From: DATJGR01 sp963812255
GTDB lineage: Bacteria > Pseudomonadota > Gammaproteobacteria > Pseudomonadales > Azotimanducaceae
Assembly: GCA_963812255.1 (NCBI GenBank)
Contig: CAWEUM010000005.1
Location: 2,294,001-2,358,000 of the forward strand
DNA: 64,000 nucleotides
Direction of reading: 5' to 3'
Shown piece after piece: positions 18,540-27,217 of the stretch. Under the pieces are notes generated by a model. The model worked only from the letters and a program-made list of their open reading frames with translations. It made no database searches and had not been told where the DNA came from. Positions within the stretch are counted from its first letter, which is position 1. Every line of letters starts with the position of its first letter. The translations under genes were made by a program, and so were the position numbers.

Positions 18540-19880
18540 ATGAGCCAAGGTACGCAAACGCAAGTGATTGACCACGCAGAACGTTGCACGACTGTAGAGC
18601 ACACCAAAGCATGGCTCGAACGCTATCGAGCGGCGCTCACGTTCGAGGAATCGACCATCGACTTCGCCGAGTCGGGCCAATGGCAGTGGGAGGAACCCAA
18701 AGCTGCCCTGTCACACCACAAGGGAAAGTTCTATTCCATCGTGGGTTTCAGCAAGGATTGCGAAAGTCGCCCGATGATCGACCAGCCCGAAGTGGGGACG
18801 CAGGGCTTTGTCGTGTGTGAATTTGATGGAGAGTTGCAGATTCTGGCTCAGGCTCGAACCGAACCGGGGAATCTCCATGTCGTCGAACTTGGACCAACCA
18901 TTCAGGCGACTTGGAGCAACTACTCACGTGCGCATGCGGGTCGAAAAACACTCTTTCTCGATCTATTTCATGAGCACGACAGCGAAGACGTCACCGTCCT
19001 TGCCGACGTCGTATTGCCCGAGCTCGGCTCATTCTTCTTCAGGAAATACAACCGGAACATCATCATCAGCGTAGCGTCTCCAGAAGGCTTTGCGTCCGAG
19101 CGCTTTCGATGGATACCTCTTTCAACGATGATCGAACTCTTCCAGCATGATCACGTCGTTAACAACGACGCTCGCCTGGTCTTCGGCTTGCTCATCAAAA
19201 CGATGGTCCAATCCCGGCTCGTGGTTCAATCGAATCGACGCGATGAGTTGCTGAACGCGCTCAAACAAAGACAAAATTACTGGAAGGATGACGTAGAAAG
19301 AACTCCGCTGAATCAACTCGCGCGCTGGACCATTGGCGACGGTGCGATCGTTCCGTGCGACGACGCGGGCTACAAAGTGATTCAGCTCCGCGTTCGCGCT
19401 TCGGATCGAGAAGTGATGCTGTGGGACCAGCCCATGATCCAGACGTTGGACACCGGCCTGGTCCTGTTGATGATCAGACGAGCCAACAATTCCTATGAAA
19501 TTTGTCTTGAGTTCAAAAGCGAACTGGGCAATGAAAAAGGCGTGTTACTCGGACCCAGTCTCAGTCTGAACAATGTCGCGCACCTCGACAGACATCCTGA
19601 GATACATGCGGTATGTGCCGATCGGTCAGCAAGGCGTTTGGCGTCCCACCACTGTTCCGAGGAAGGCGGTCGATTCTATCGTTCGATCAATGAATATCGA
19701 ATCGTGGATCTATCCAACGTTGATACGGTTGCAATGAACGAATCACTCAGCGACTCGCATCGCTGGGTCGACCTCGACGTCGCAATCGACCTCTATGACG
19801 CTGTCCATGTGCTATCCGATGATTGCCGAGGTGTGCTGTCGGTGCTGTTCGCCAACATCGATGTCATGGGCAAATGTTGA
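18540..19880 (+). CDS. NDP-hexose 2,3-dehydratase family protein
   Basis: 446 aa. Relatives (TylX3, SpnO, OleV and others) dehydrate dTDP-4-keto-6-deoxyglucose at C2-C3, the first committed step to 2-deoxysugars. The diagnostic block is present: MIDQPEVGTQGF, then LAQARTEPGN, then LGPTIQATWSNYSRAHAG, matching the family's QPE-G-G, QAK-EPGN and SPTVQAT-SNY pattern. The family is an internal duplication, and a diverged second copy is seen (WDQPMIQTLDTG, FKSELGNEKGVLLGPSLSL). It is AT-richer than its neighbours and 9 bp ahead of a glycosyltransferase-like gene, but no rml, ketoreductase or aminotransferase genes accompany it. The family is best known from actinobacterial polyketide clusters. The exact sugar is unknown. 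Confidence 0.82.
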   Translation: MSQGTQTQVIDHAERCTTVEHTKAWLERYRAALTFEESTIDFAESGQWQWEEPKAALSHHKGKFYSIVGFSKDCESRPMIDQPEVGTQGFVVCEFDGELQILAQARTEPGNLHVVELGPTIQATWSNYSRAHAGRKTLFLDLFHEHDSEDVTVLADVVLPELGSFFFRKYNRNIIISVASPEGFASERFRWIPLSTMIELFQHDHVVNNDARLVFGLLIKTMVQSRLVVQSNRRDELLNALKQRQNYWKDDVERTPLNQLARWTIGDGAIVPCDDAGYKVIQLRVRASDREVMLWDQPMIQTLDTGLVLLMIRRANNSYEICLEFKSELGNEKGVLLGPSLSLNNVAHLDRHPEIHAVCADRSARRLASHHCSEEGGRFYRSINEYRIVDLSNVDTVAMNESLSDSHRWVDLDVAIDLYDAVHVLSDDCRGVLSVLFANIDVMGKC

Positions 19881-19889
19881 AGCGTCAAG

Positions 19890-21044
19890 ATGACGCGGCT
19901 TGGCGACCGACCACAGATCACTTTTTACGATACACGCACTGACGCGGCCAATCTGAAGTCGTTGAGTTTCTACCTGAACGGCTTCATGGAGAATCAAGAT
20001 GCACTTCGGTATACGTTCCAGATCCAGCGCGCGATACCCGAGACACTTGGCCTGACCAAGGCGCAAAGCAAATCGTTGGCGATCGGTTTTTTCCGATACG
20101 CGTCAAATGGTGAACAGCTGTTCTTTTGCATCGACCGAACGGATTCCAACTATTCGATTAGTCCGCCCGATCTGGCGGCACTTTCGGCCGTCGATATCGT
20201 CTTCAAGGCGAACTATCACCCGGAGAACATTCATTCGAAGATCTCGGACCATTCCGTTCGCGACAGGCTGGTACCCGTCTCACACAGCTTTCCGATTGCC
20301 TTAACACAGGCCAATCGCTATGTGTTCAACACGTTACCTGCCCAGACGGATTGGTCGATAAAGAATGCGCGAAACCGCCTCAGGTACCTGATTCGGCCGA
20401 CAGAACCAAACCTGGACGTGTTTTGCAGGCAGCGTCATGTGCCAAGTGATCTGGACGTGTTTTTCGTTGCGGCTTACTACCATCAAGCTCACCACGCGGA
20501 AGTATCCAGGTTTCGCGCCGAAGTCATGCTGGGTCTGAAGACCTTGCGAGGCAGAAAGATCGAAACGGGGCTGGTCAGTGACTCTGCGCTGCCGTCACAG
20601 TGGTCGGCACTTCATGTTTCCAGATTCGACATTTCAGACTACTTCTCGAGGCTGCAACGATCGAAAGTCGCCATCTATGTCAGAGGACCGCATGACGGCA
20701 TTTCCTCCAAATTCGGAGAGCTCTTGGCGCTCGGAAAGCCCATCGTTGGCCAAGCTCTGGCGAATTGCCGTAAAGAGCTCATGTCGAACCCGTATTTTGA
20801 CCAACAGTTTGCGCACCGTACTCCCGAGAGTATCGTCGCAGCCGTCGATGCCCTGCTGAATGATGCCGACACGATGGAAGCATGGGGCAATAGCAACGCG
20901 ATCGTATTCGACCGATCATTGAGGCCGCGAGCCGCAGTCGATCACATGCTCGGCGAGATCACCGCGCGGCTGAAACTGCGGACGCGTCATGCCGGTATTC
21001 CGCGGTGCGATCCACCCGGAGCCAGCGACGAACGTGCTGAGTGA
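19890..21044 (+). CDS. Glycosyltransferase-like protein (GT-B C-terminal type)
   Basis: 384 aa. The C-terminal half has the signature of retaining GT-B enzymes: a glycine/serine loop and the nucleotide-sugar segment GISSKFGELLALGKPIVG, then an ESIVAAVDALLND helix. The N-terminal half (DTRTDAANLKSLSFYLNGF; FFCIDRTDSNYSISPPDL) is not recognised. There is no signal peptide or membrane helix, so it is probably cytosolic. It follows the sugar dehydratase gene by 9 bp with the same low GC, so both likely came together and act on the same sugar. Acceptor unknown. The C-terminal ~20 residues return to high-GC sequence. Confidence 0.65.
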   Translation: MTRLGDRPQITFYDTRTDAANLKSLSFYLNGFMENQDALRYTFQIQRAIPETLGLTKAQSKSLAIGFFRYASNGEQLFFCIDRTDSNYSISPPDLAALSAVDIVFKANYHPENIHSKISDHSVRDRLVPVSHSFPIALTQANRYVFNTLPAQTDWSIKNARNRLRYLIRPTEPNLDVFCRQRHVPSDLDVFFVAAYYHQAHHAEVSRFRAEVMLGLKTLRGRKIETGLVSDSALPSQWSALHVSRFDISDYFSRLQRSKVAIYVRGPHDGISSKFGELLALGKPIVGQALANCRKELMSNPYFDQQFAHRTPESIVAAVDALLNDADTMEAWGNSNAIVFDRSLRPRAAVDHMLGEITARLKLRTRHAGIPRCDPPGASDERAE

Positions 21045-21057
21045 GGTCGAGTTGTCG

Positions 21058-21471
21058 ATGAAGTACGTCCTGATCGTCATCGGCGCGCTGCTCGTGATTG
21101 TCGTGAGCTATCTCGCCTATGCCGCGTTGATCGCAAATCCTCGCGTGGAGCGCGAGTTGCGCGAGCAACCCAACGGCGAGCGCGCCCGCAGGGTGATGCT
21201 GATAACGCTCCCGAGCGGCCGAACCATTCCGGTGAACTATTTGCGCGACGGCAATGTGGTTTATGCGGGCGCAGATGGTCGTTGGTGGCGCGAACTGCGC
21301 GGTCAGGGGGCGCCCGTCCAGCTTCTGGTGCGCGGCGAGACACTGATCGGCCGGGCGCGCGCCATCGAAGACGAACCCGATCGTCGTGCCGCGATGTTCG
21401 ATCGTCTGCGGCCGACGGCGCCGAAATTCACCGGAACGCTGGTTCAGATCGATCTCGCAAAGGGTTCATGA
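21058..21471 (+). CDS. Deazaflavin-dependent nitroreductase-like (DUF385) membrane protein
   Basis: 137 aa. One N-terminal helix (YVLIVIGALLVIVVSYLAYA) is followed by a small beta-barrel domain with LPSGRTIPVNYLRDGN and RWWRELRGQGAPVQLLVRG. That order (TxxGRxxxVP, then W-x-N/E-L, then V) is typical of the DUF385 family, whose members bind F420, FMN or haem-like cofactors. ATG 21058 starts the membrane helix. A paralogue occurs at 22279-22659. Function unknown. Confidence 0.6.
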   Translation: MKYVLIVIGALLVIVVSYLAYAALIANPRVERELREQPNGERARRVMLITLPSGRTIPVNYLRDGNVVYAGADGRWWRELRGQGAPVQLLVRGETLIGRARAIEDEPDRRAAMFDRLRPTAPKFTGTLVQIDLAKGS

Positions 21472-21525
21472 ATGCGCGGCGCGGCTGAACTGAATCGTCA
21501 GGTGACATCAAAAAGGTAGGTCATC

Positions 21526-21913
21526 ATGAAGGGGAGTTGTCTCTGCGGAGCGGTTTGGTACGAGATCGAAGGGTCGATACACAACGCCCGATACTGTCAC
21601 TGTACGAACTGCCGAAAGTTCTCCGGGACGTCGTACTGCGGCATGGGGCCTGGTGCAGACTGAGCGGCTGACGATTGCGCCGTGTGCCGCCGTGACCCGA
21701 TACGATTCCGGCGGCGGACTCAGAGTATTCTGCACGGTGTGTGGTTCTCCCGTTTGGTACGAACCGGCGGGCCTGCCGCAATACAGAGGCATTCCGCTCG
21801 GGGCGATCGACGATCGCGGCGTTGCGCCTCCGCTGATGCACGTCTGGACGCAGTCGAAGGTGCCGTGGGCTTCGATCGCCGACGGTCTTCCGACGCATGC
21901 AACGCATCCATAG
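21526..21913 (+). pseudogene. GFA/Mss4-like zinc protein broken by a frameshift
   Basis: The first frame from ATG 21526 reads the start of a GFA-family protein (GSCLCGAVWYEIEG, CHCTNCRKFSGTSY) and hits a stop at 21661-21663. The rest of the domain continues one frame over (TERLTIAPC, VFCTVCGSPVWYE, to the stop at 21911-21913). A one-base shift around 21,635-21,650, near a GGGG run, explains this. The zinc cysteines CLC, CHC-x2-C and C-x2-C are all present, so the break is recent or a sequencing error. GFA proteins are often misnamed glutathione-dependent formaldehyde-activating enzymes; their function is unclear. Confidence 0.72.
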
Positions 21914-21979
21914 GCCGGGTTACTCTGCCAATCGCGCAACACTCGGACGACGAATTGGTGTTCGGCAGTCCGCAACTGG

Positions 21980-22213
21980 TGCATTCGCGCGACGGCCTAT
22001 GGCGCACTGGGGCGCGGCTACGATGTGACGCTGATCAAGGACGCGCATCCGACCGGCACAATGGACCTCGGCAACGGTACGACGATTGAGGCGGTGAACG
22101 TGATCAACGAACTCAACATCGCGATGATGTGGGTCGGCCATCCGGGACGAACCAACGGGTCTGAGAAGGCGGAAGACGCGGACTTCGCCACGCCCGGCGG
22201 CGCGCGAATCTAG
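21980..22213 (+). pseudogene. C-terminal remnant of an isochorismatase-like cysteine hydrolase
   Basis: An open stretch without a start codon reads CIRATAYGALGRGYDVTLIK and continues DAHPTGTM. This is the nucleophile-Cys helix and following strand of isochorismatase-family hydrolases (pattern C-x-x-x-T-A, then G-Y-x-V-x-L-x-x-D-A). It then runs on as an ordinary C-terminus to a stop at 22211-22213. The N-terminal half with the catalytic Asp and Lys is not found upstream, so this is a truncated gene. Confidence 0.5.
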
Positions 22214-22278
22214 CAAGGCGCCGAGCAGGCAATGAAGATAGTCAAGATGCTTGCGATCGTAGCGGGGCTTATCTCGTC

Positions 22279-22659
22279 GTGATCGTTGCGTTCGAAGTGC
22301 TGGTCGGTGTGGTGGGAAAACGGCAGGCCGAACAGGGTGTCGAGCCGGGCGAACCGTGGGTCGTGATCACGACGACAGGCGCCGATGGAAATCCCGCCAA
22401 AACCGTCATCGCCGGCGTGGAAAGCGGCGGCCATTTGTATGTCTCCGCGAATCATTGGCCGCGTGGCTGGTACAAACGGGCGATCGAACATCCTGACGTG
22501 GAGGTGACGCGCGGCGGTGAAACGAAACCTTATCTCGCGGTTCCGGTCAACGGTGAAGAACGCGAGCGCGTGAGTATGGACTACAGGTTGCCGTGGATCG
22601 TTAGATTCCTGAGCGGATTTCCGCCTAGATCATTCGTGCGGCTCGATCCTCGGTCATGA
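22279..22659 (+). CDS. DUF385-like protein with an apparent N-terminal frameshift
   Basis: 126 aa from GTG 22279. It reads VVITTTGADGNPAKTVIAGVESGGHLYVSAN in pattern (nitroreductase-like strand, turn and strand), then RGWYKRAIEHPDVEVTRGG, as in the DUF385 family and its neighbour at 21058. A better N-terminus, MKIVKMLAIVAGL, starts at ATG 22232 in a different frame and stops at 22280-22282. Joined by a one-base shift near 22,270 they would give the expected membrane anchor. The gene may therefore be broken, or may start at GTG 22279 without its full anchor. Confidence 0.55.
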   Translation: MIVAFEVLVGVVGKRQAEQGVEPGEPWVVITTTGADGNPAKTVIAGVESGGHLYVSANHWPRGWYKRAIEHPDVEVTRGGETKPYLAVPVNGEERERVSMDYRLPWIVRFLSGFPPRSFVRLDPRS

Positions 22660-22687
22660 GCAGAGAACGTGTGGCATCGGATTCGAA

Positions 22688-23257
22688 ATGCCGCGGTCAG
22701 ACCGGTTTCAACGTATGAACGGGGTGGTCGTGAGCGTCGGTTCGAGCGCTACGCATTCGTTTTCGAAGGGTGTTCAGGATTGGATCCGATTGCTCGCAGG
22801 CCGCGGAGTCGAAGGCGATGCGCACTGCGGTGTCACCGTCAAACACCGCTCGCGCGTTGCGCAGGACCCGACGCAGCCGAACCTTCGACAGGTCCATTTG
22901 ATCCATACGGAACTGTTCGAAGAGTTGTTGCCGAAGGGCTATGACGTGCAGCCGGGCCAGATGGGCGAGAACATTGCGACGCGCGGAATACGTCTGCTCG
23001 AGTTGCCGGTCGGAGCGCGACTTCGCATTGGCGATACCGCCGTTCTGGAACTGACGGGTCTGCGCAATCCCTGCAAACAGATCGAACGCTTCAAGTCGGG
23101 TTTGATGTCCGCGGTACTCGAACGCGCGGCCGATGGGGAGCCGATCCTCAAGGCCGGTGTCATGAGCATCGTCGTCACCAGCGGTTTAGTGCAGCCGGGC
23201 GATCCGATTGCGGTCGAGTTGCCCACCGGACCACACCGCAAACTCGAACGGGTTTGA
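22688..23257 (+). CDS. MOSC domain protein
   Basis: 189 aa (180 if ATG 22715 is used, where the domain starts: MNGVVVSVGSSATHSFSKG). MOSC domains are the C-terminal fold of molybdenum-cofactor sulfurases and bind sulfur carriers. The VEGDAHCG block, the HLIHTELFEEL helix, PGQMGENIATRGI and the conserved Cys in LRNPCKQIE are all present. Stand-alone MOSC proteins (YiiM-like) have roles in oxidation or detoxification. No molybdoenzyme gene lies next to it. Confidence 0.85.
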   Translation: MPRSDRFQRMNGVVVSVGSSATHSFSKGVQDWIRLLAGRGVEGDAHCGVTVKHRSRVAQDPTQPNLRQVHLIHTELFEELLPKGYDVQPGQMGENIATRGIRLLELPVGARLRIGDTAVLELTGLRNPCKQIERFKSGLMSAVLERAADGEPILKAGVMSIVVTSGLVQPGDPIAVELPTGPHRKLERV

Positions 23258-23327
23258 CGTTCGGGTATCGAAACCAAGTCGATCATTCGATACCGTTGAG
23301 CGACTCGCCACGCTTGGAGTGCGTCGT

Positions 23328-23672
23328 ATGATTGCTGCAACCTGCCACTGCGGCGCGGTCCGTGTCGAAGTGCCGCGTCGACCCGACAGCGTGACGGACT
23401 GTAACTGCACCCTTTGTCGTCGCTACGGCGTGTTGTGGGCGTACTACAGCGAGTCGGAAGTTCACGTGCTCGCGCAGCCCGGCGCGATCGACGAATATGT
23501 CCGCGGCCGCAAGGAGCAGCGATTCGGTCGGTGCAGCGCGTGCGGCTGCGTGATGTTCTGGCAACGACTGGTTGCGGCCGAAGGCAACGAAATGGGCGTC
23601 AACGCGCGCAACTTCGAACCTGACAAGCTGGCTGCGGCGCGCGTCGAGATGCTCGATGGGTTGTCGTTCTAG
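23328..23672 (+). CDS. GFA/Mss4-like zinc-binding protein
   Basis: 114 aa with the full zinc set: C-H-C near the N-terminus (ATCHCGAVRVEV), C-N-C-x2-C (DCNCTLCRRYG) and C-S-A-C-G-C (RCSACGCVMFW). ATG 23328 is chosen because the domain begins at once. This copy is intact, unlike the GFA gene at 21526. Function of the family is not established beyond the Mss4-like fold. Confidence 0.85.
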   Translation: MIAATCHCGAVRVEVPRRPDSVTDCNCTLCRRYGVLWAYYSESEVHVLAQPGAIDEYVRGRKEQRFGRCSACGCVMFWQRLVAAEGNEMGVNARNFEPDKLAAARVEMLDGLSF

Positions 23673-23725
23673 GAAGACCCGGAATCCGATGTGTCGTGTG
23701 GGGAGCGCGGGTTGAATTGACACGC

Positions 23726-24364
23726 ATGGCGCCAGACAGTCGAGATCGGACGAGATTCATCGGGTTCGCGATCGTGCTGGGACTCGCTTGCCTCGTGGCG
23801 TCCGGCATCCGTCCGTATGACCGCATGACGTGGATGCTGGAAGTGTTCCCGATCTTCATCGTGCTTCCGGTTCTGTGGTTCACCTATCGCCGATTTCCGC
23901 TGACGACGCTGCTGTATGCCTGCATCCTGGTGCACGCATTGGTCCTGATGTTGGGCGGCGCCTATACGTACGCACGGGTCCCGCTGGGGTTTCTGATCGA
24001 AAACGCGTTCGCGCTTCAGCGAAATCCCTACGACAAGATCGGTCATCTCTTTCAGGGTTTCGTGCCGGCCCTTGCGGCTCGCGAGATTCTGATACGCGGG
24101 CGATACGTCCGGGGTGCCCGAATGTTGACGTTCGTCGTCGTGTGTATCGTTCTGGCGGTCAGCGCGACCTATGAGTTCATTGAATGGGGCGCTGCGGTGG
24201 CGTTCGGGCAGGGCGCTGAAGAATTCCTCGGCACGCAAGGCGACCCCTGGGACACTCAGTCGGATATGTTCTGCGCGCTCATCGGTGCGATCGTTGCCCT
24301 ATTGTTGTTTTCCGGAATTCAGGACCGACAGATCCGGGCGCTGACGAAAAAAGCCGAAACCTGA
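23726..24364 (+). CDS. DUF2238 (YjdF-like) integral membrane protein
   Basis: 212 aa with about six hydrophobic helices. Conserved family blocks are visible: NPYDKIGHLFQGF, AREILIRG, YEFIEWGAAVAFG and GDPWDTQSDMFCALIGA, the last with the acidic D-x-W-D-x-x-x-D pattern. ATG 23726 is used; an in-frame start 30 nt upstream is possible. Function of the family is unknown. Confidence 0.82.
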   Translation: MAPDSRDRTRFIGFAIVLGLACLVASGIRPYDRMTWMLEVFPIFIVLPVLWFTYRRFPLTTLLYACILVHALVLMLGGAYTYARVPLGFLIENAFALQRNPYDKIGHLFQGFVPALAAREILIRGRYVRGARMLTFVVVCIVLAVSATYEFIEWGAAVAFGQGAEEFLGTQGDPWDTQSDMFCALIGAIVALLLFSGIQDRQIRALTKKAET

Positions 24365-24471
24365 TCGCATGCGCGCGGAAGAAAGCGTCGATCTCCACGC
24401 CAAATGGATGCATCGCGCAATGAGCCCCTACACTGCCTCGGAATCGCGATGTGAATCCGAGGGAGACGGAG

Positions 24472-24600
24472 ATGGCTGAACGGGCCGTGGTGCTCGATGC
24501 ACTGATCATTGGTGCCGGATTCAACGGTGCCTATCAACTCTACCGACGCCTTCATTCGTTGCGTTCATCGAAGCCCATTTCGAGCAGAGCGAAGTTGCAG
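24472..24600 (+). pseudogene. N-terminal fragment of a flavoprotein (Baeyer-Villiger) monooxygenase
   Basis: From ATG 24472 (GGGAGACGGAG upstream) the frame reads a Rossmann FAD-binding start, VLDALIIGAGFNGAYQLYRR, typical of cyclohexanone-monooxygenase-type flavoproteins (G-A-G-F-x-G and then Y-x-L-x-x-L). Homology ends after about 30 residues; the rest runs into the 3' end of the opposite-strand dihaem gene. The remaining ~500 residues are gone. Confidence 0.55.
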
Positions 24601-24662
24601 ATGCGCGTGCTACTGCGTCGGGTATGGCGGCCCGGCGGGATTGACCCGAACTACCTCAAGGA

Positions 24663-25841
24663 TCAGCGGTCACCGATTGGAGCGGTGCGCGCGTCGGCCG
24701 CGAGCGCCTCGACGTTCGACCCGGTCAGCGACACGAGGAACGCGATGAGGTCCGCCTGTTCTTTCGAGGTGATCGGTATGGGTTGAATGAGCGGATCCAG
24801 TCCGTCGTGAGGCACGCCGCCGCGAACGTAATGTGCGACGACGTCGCCCAGCGTCGCCAAACTGCCGTCGTGCATGTACGGCGCGCTCACCGCCACGTTA
24901 CGTAGCGAGGGCGTTCGATAGCGCCAGCGATCCTCCGGCCGCAGCGTGACTTCGTAGCGGCCGAGATCGTTTGCCACCGGTGCCACGCTCGCCGACGCGA
25001 GGTCGACGACAACGCCGGGCGCGACCCGCAGCCGTGAGACTGATCGCGGGTGCATCGCGGCGTCGTAGCCGATTCCGGTATCGTGATAAAGACCGTCGGT
25101 GAACTGCGCGTGATCGTCGGCAATCGTGTGACAGGCGACGCAGCCGTGGTCGCGAAAAAGCGCAAATCCGCGGCGGGCCTGGGTTGTCAGCGCCGACTCA
25201 TCATGGCCAAAATACCAGCGATCGAACGGCGAGTCCGCCGACAGCAGGCCGCGCTGATAAGCCGCCAATGCCTGACCGACGTTGACGATATCGGGCGCTG
25301 CGCCGAACGCCGCGTCGAAGGCTCGAACGTAATCCGGCAGCGCGGCGATGCGATCGAGCAGTGCCCCGATTGATGGATTGGCCATCTCGTTCGTCGCCAG
25401 CAACGGCGACCAGATCTGCAGCTCCAGCGCTCGCTCGCGGCCATCGTGGAACAACGCGTCGCGGTACGCGACGTTATACAACGCCGGGGCGTTGCGTCGC
25501 ACTGATTGACCGGCGAAACCGACTGGCGTCGCAACTTCGTTCTGCGTGAAACCCTGCTCTGGAACGTGGCACATGCCGCACGAGAGCGTTGCGTTGAACG
25601 ATAACCGTCGATCGAAGAACAGGCGTCGACCGAGATCGATCATCGCGCGCGTCGGCGCGGGTCCGGGCAAGGGTGGCAATCCCAGCGGCGGCTCTGCGAT
25701 CAACGCGTGCAGATCCGATGGCCGCTGAGGCGATTCATCGGAGGCCATCGTCGTCGAGGACGGTGATGCCGCTGCGGCGAATCCCGCCAACAGCATGCAG
25801 GCGTATGCGCAGACCCGGCAGATAGTAGACCTACGATTCAT
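24663..25841 (-). CDS. Dihaem cytochrome c peroxidase / MauG-family protein
   Basis: 392 aa exported protein. Signal peptide (VCAYACMLLAGFAAAAS). Two haem sites: C88-G-M-C91-H92 and C234-V-A-C237-H238, in the layout of bacterial cytochrome c peroxidases and MauG. Family blocks RRLFFDRRLSFNATLSC, RNAPALYNVAY and RTPSLRNVAVSAPYMHDGS are present. It is divergent from the methanethiol oxidase gene with only 38 bp between starts. In characterised mtoX loci a MauG-like gene accompanies mtoX, where it is proposed to act in enzyme maturation, so that role is likely here. Confidence 0.93.
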   Translation of the reverse strand: MNRRSTICRVCAYACMLLAGFAAAASPSSTTMASDESPQRPSDLHALIAEPPLGLPPLPGPAPTRAMIDLGRRLFFDRRLSFNATLSCGMCHVPEQGFTQNEVATPVGFAGQSVRRNAPALYNVAYRDALFHDGRERALELQIWSPLLATNEMANPSIGALLDRIAALPDYVRAFDAAFGAAPDIVNVGQALAAYQRGLLSADSPFDRWYFGHDESALTTQARRGFALFRDHGCVACHTIADDHAQFTDGLYHDTGIGYDAAMHPRSVSRLRVAPGVVVDLASASVAPVANDLGRYEVTLRPEDRWRYRTPSLRNVAVSAPYMHDGSLATLGDVVAHYVRGGVPHDGLDPLIQPIPITSKEQADLIAFLVSLTGSNVEALAADARTAPIGDR

Positions 25842-25879
25842 CGCGAGTAGTATGCAACGACCTGATTGGGAGAAGGATC

Positions 25880-27217
25880 ATGAAGGGACAGTGGCTATTT
25901 GCGTGTGTCGTGGCGGGTGTTCTCGGTACCGGCATTGCAATCGCCGACGAGACCTGTATGTCGCCGTACATGGCGAAGATCGTCGGTCAGGAAGACTTCG
26001 TCTACGTCTGGACCCTCGGGATGGTCGGCGTCGGCGACGAGCAGGACAAGCTCGTCACGATCGACGTCAATCCTGCTTCGAAGACCTATGGCAAGGTCGT
26101 GAGTCAGCTTTCGGTGGGGGGCCGCAACGAAGCCCACCACACAGGGCTGACCGACGACCGTCGTTTCCTATGGGCTTCGGGGCTCGATACCAGCCGTATC
26201 TTCATCTTCGACGTCTACAGCGATCCAGCGAAGCCGAAACTGGTGAAGACCATCGACGACTTCGTATCCAAGAGCGGCGGCGTGGTCGGGCCCCACACGA
26301 ACTACGCGCTGCCCGGACGCATGCTGCTGACCGGGCTCTCGAACAACCGCGATCACGGCGGGCGCACCGCGATGGTCGCGTACACCAACGACGGTGACTA
26401 CGTCGCGACGTATTGGATGCCGACCGACGATGCGCTGCGTGGTGCGGTGAAGACCGGCAAGTTTGCCGACGGATACGGCTACGATGCGCGCGCGCTGCCG
26501 CGTCGCAACGTGCTCGTCTCATCGTCGTTCACCGGTTGGAACAACTACATGATGAATCTCGGCAAATTGATGGGTGACGCCGAGGCGATGAAGCGTTTCG
26601 GCAACACGGTGGTCGTCTGGGATCTGCACACGCTGCAGCCGAAGAAGATCCTCGACGTGCCCGGCGCGCCGCTCGAGATCCGCTGCGCATGGGGACCGAT
26701 GCAGAACTACTGTTTCACGGCTACGGCTTTGACGTCGAAGATCTGGCTCATCTACGAAGACGCCGCGGGCGAGTGGCAGGCCAAAGCCGTGGCCGATATC
26801 GGCGATGCATCGAAGATTCCACTTCCGGTCGATATCTCGATATCGGCAGAGGGCGATCTGTTGTGGGTCGATACGTGGAACGACGGCACCGTTCACCTGT
26901 ACGACATTCGCGATCCGCATGCACCCAAGCAGATCTTCGAGCAGCGGATCGGCGAACAGCTGAACATGGTTTCGGAGAGCTGGGATGGCGAGCGCGTCTA
27001 CTTCACCTCGTCGCTGCTGGCGAACTGGGACAAGACCGAACCGGCCGGCCCCGAGCTGCAGTTCTTCAAGCTCTATCACTGGGACGGGAAGGCGTTGAAG
27101 CCTGAATTCGCGATCGACTTCGTCGCCGAAAAACTGGGCTCGCCACATCAGATGCGGTTCGGCGCGTACGCGCTGTACGGCAAGACGGCTCCAACGACCC
27201 AAGTGAGCGGCCGCTAG
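25880..27217 (+). CDS. mtoX: Methanethiol oxidase (selenium-binding protein SBP56 family), periplasmic
   Basis: 445 aa. Predicted to oxidise methanethiol to formaldehyde, H2S and H2O2. SBP56 features run throughout: YMAKIVGQEDFVYVWT, RRFLWASGLDTSRIFIFDVY, GVVGPHTNYALPGRMLLTGL, the HQMRFGAY end, and NMVSESWDG before it. Unlike human SELENBP1 it has a signal peptide (cleaved after IAIADE or nearby), as in Hyphomicrobium MtoX. GGGAGAAGGATC precedes the ATG. The SCO-like gene starts directly after its stop, and a MauG-like gene is divergent upstream; both are known partners of mtoX. Confidence 0.9.
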   Translation: MKGQWLFACVVAGVLGTGIAIADETCMSPYMAKIVGQEDFVYVWTLGMVGVGDEQDKLVTIDVNPASKTYGKVVSQLSVGGRNEAHHTGLTDDRRFLWASGLDTSRIFIFDVYSDPAKPKLVKTIDDFVSKSGGVVGPHTNYALPGRMLLTGLSNNRDHGGRTAMVAYTNDGDYVATYWMPTDDALRGAVKTGKFADGYGYDARALPRRNVLVSSSFTGWNNYMMNLGKLMGDAEAMKRFGNTVVVWDLHTLQPKKILDVPGAPLEIRCAWGPMQNYCFTATALTSKIWLIYEDAAGEWQAKAVADIGDASKIPLPVDISISAEGDLLWVDTWNDGTVHLYDIRDPHAPKQIFEQRIGEQLNMVSESWDGERVYFTSSLLANWDKTEPAGPELQFFKLYHWDGKALKPEFAIDFVAEKLGSPHQMRFGAYALYGKTAPTTQVSGR

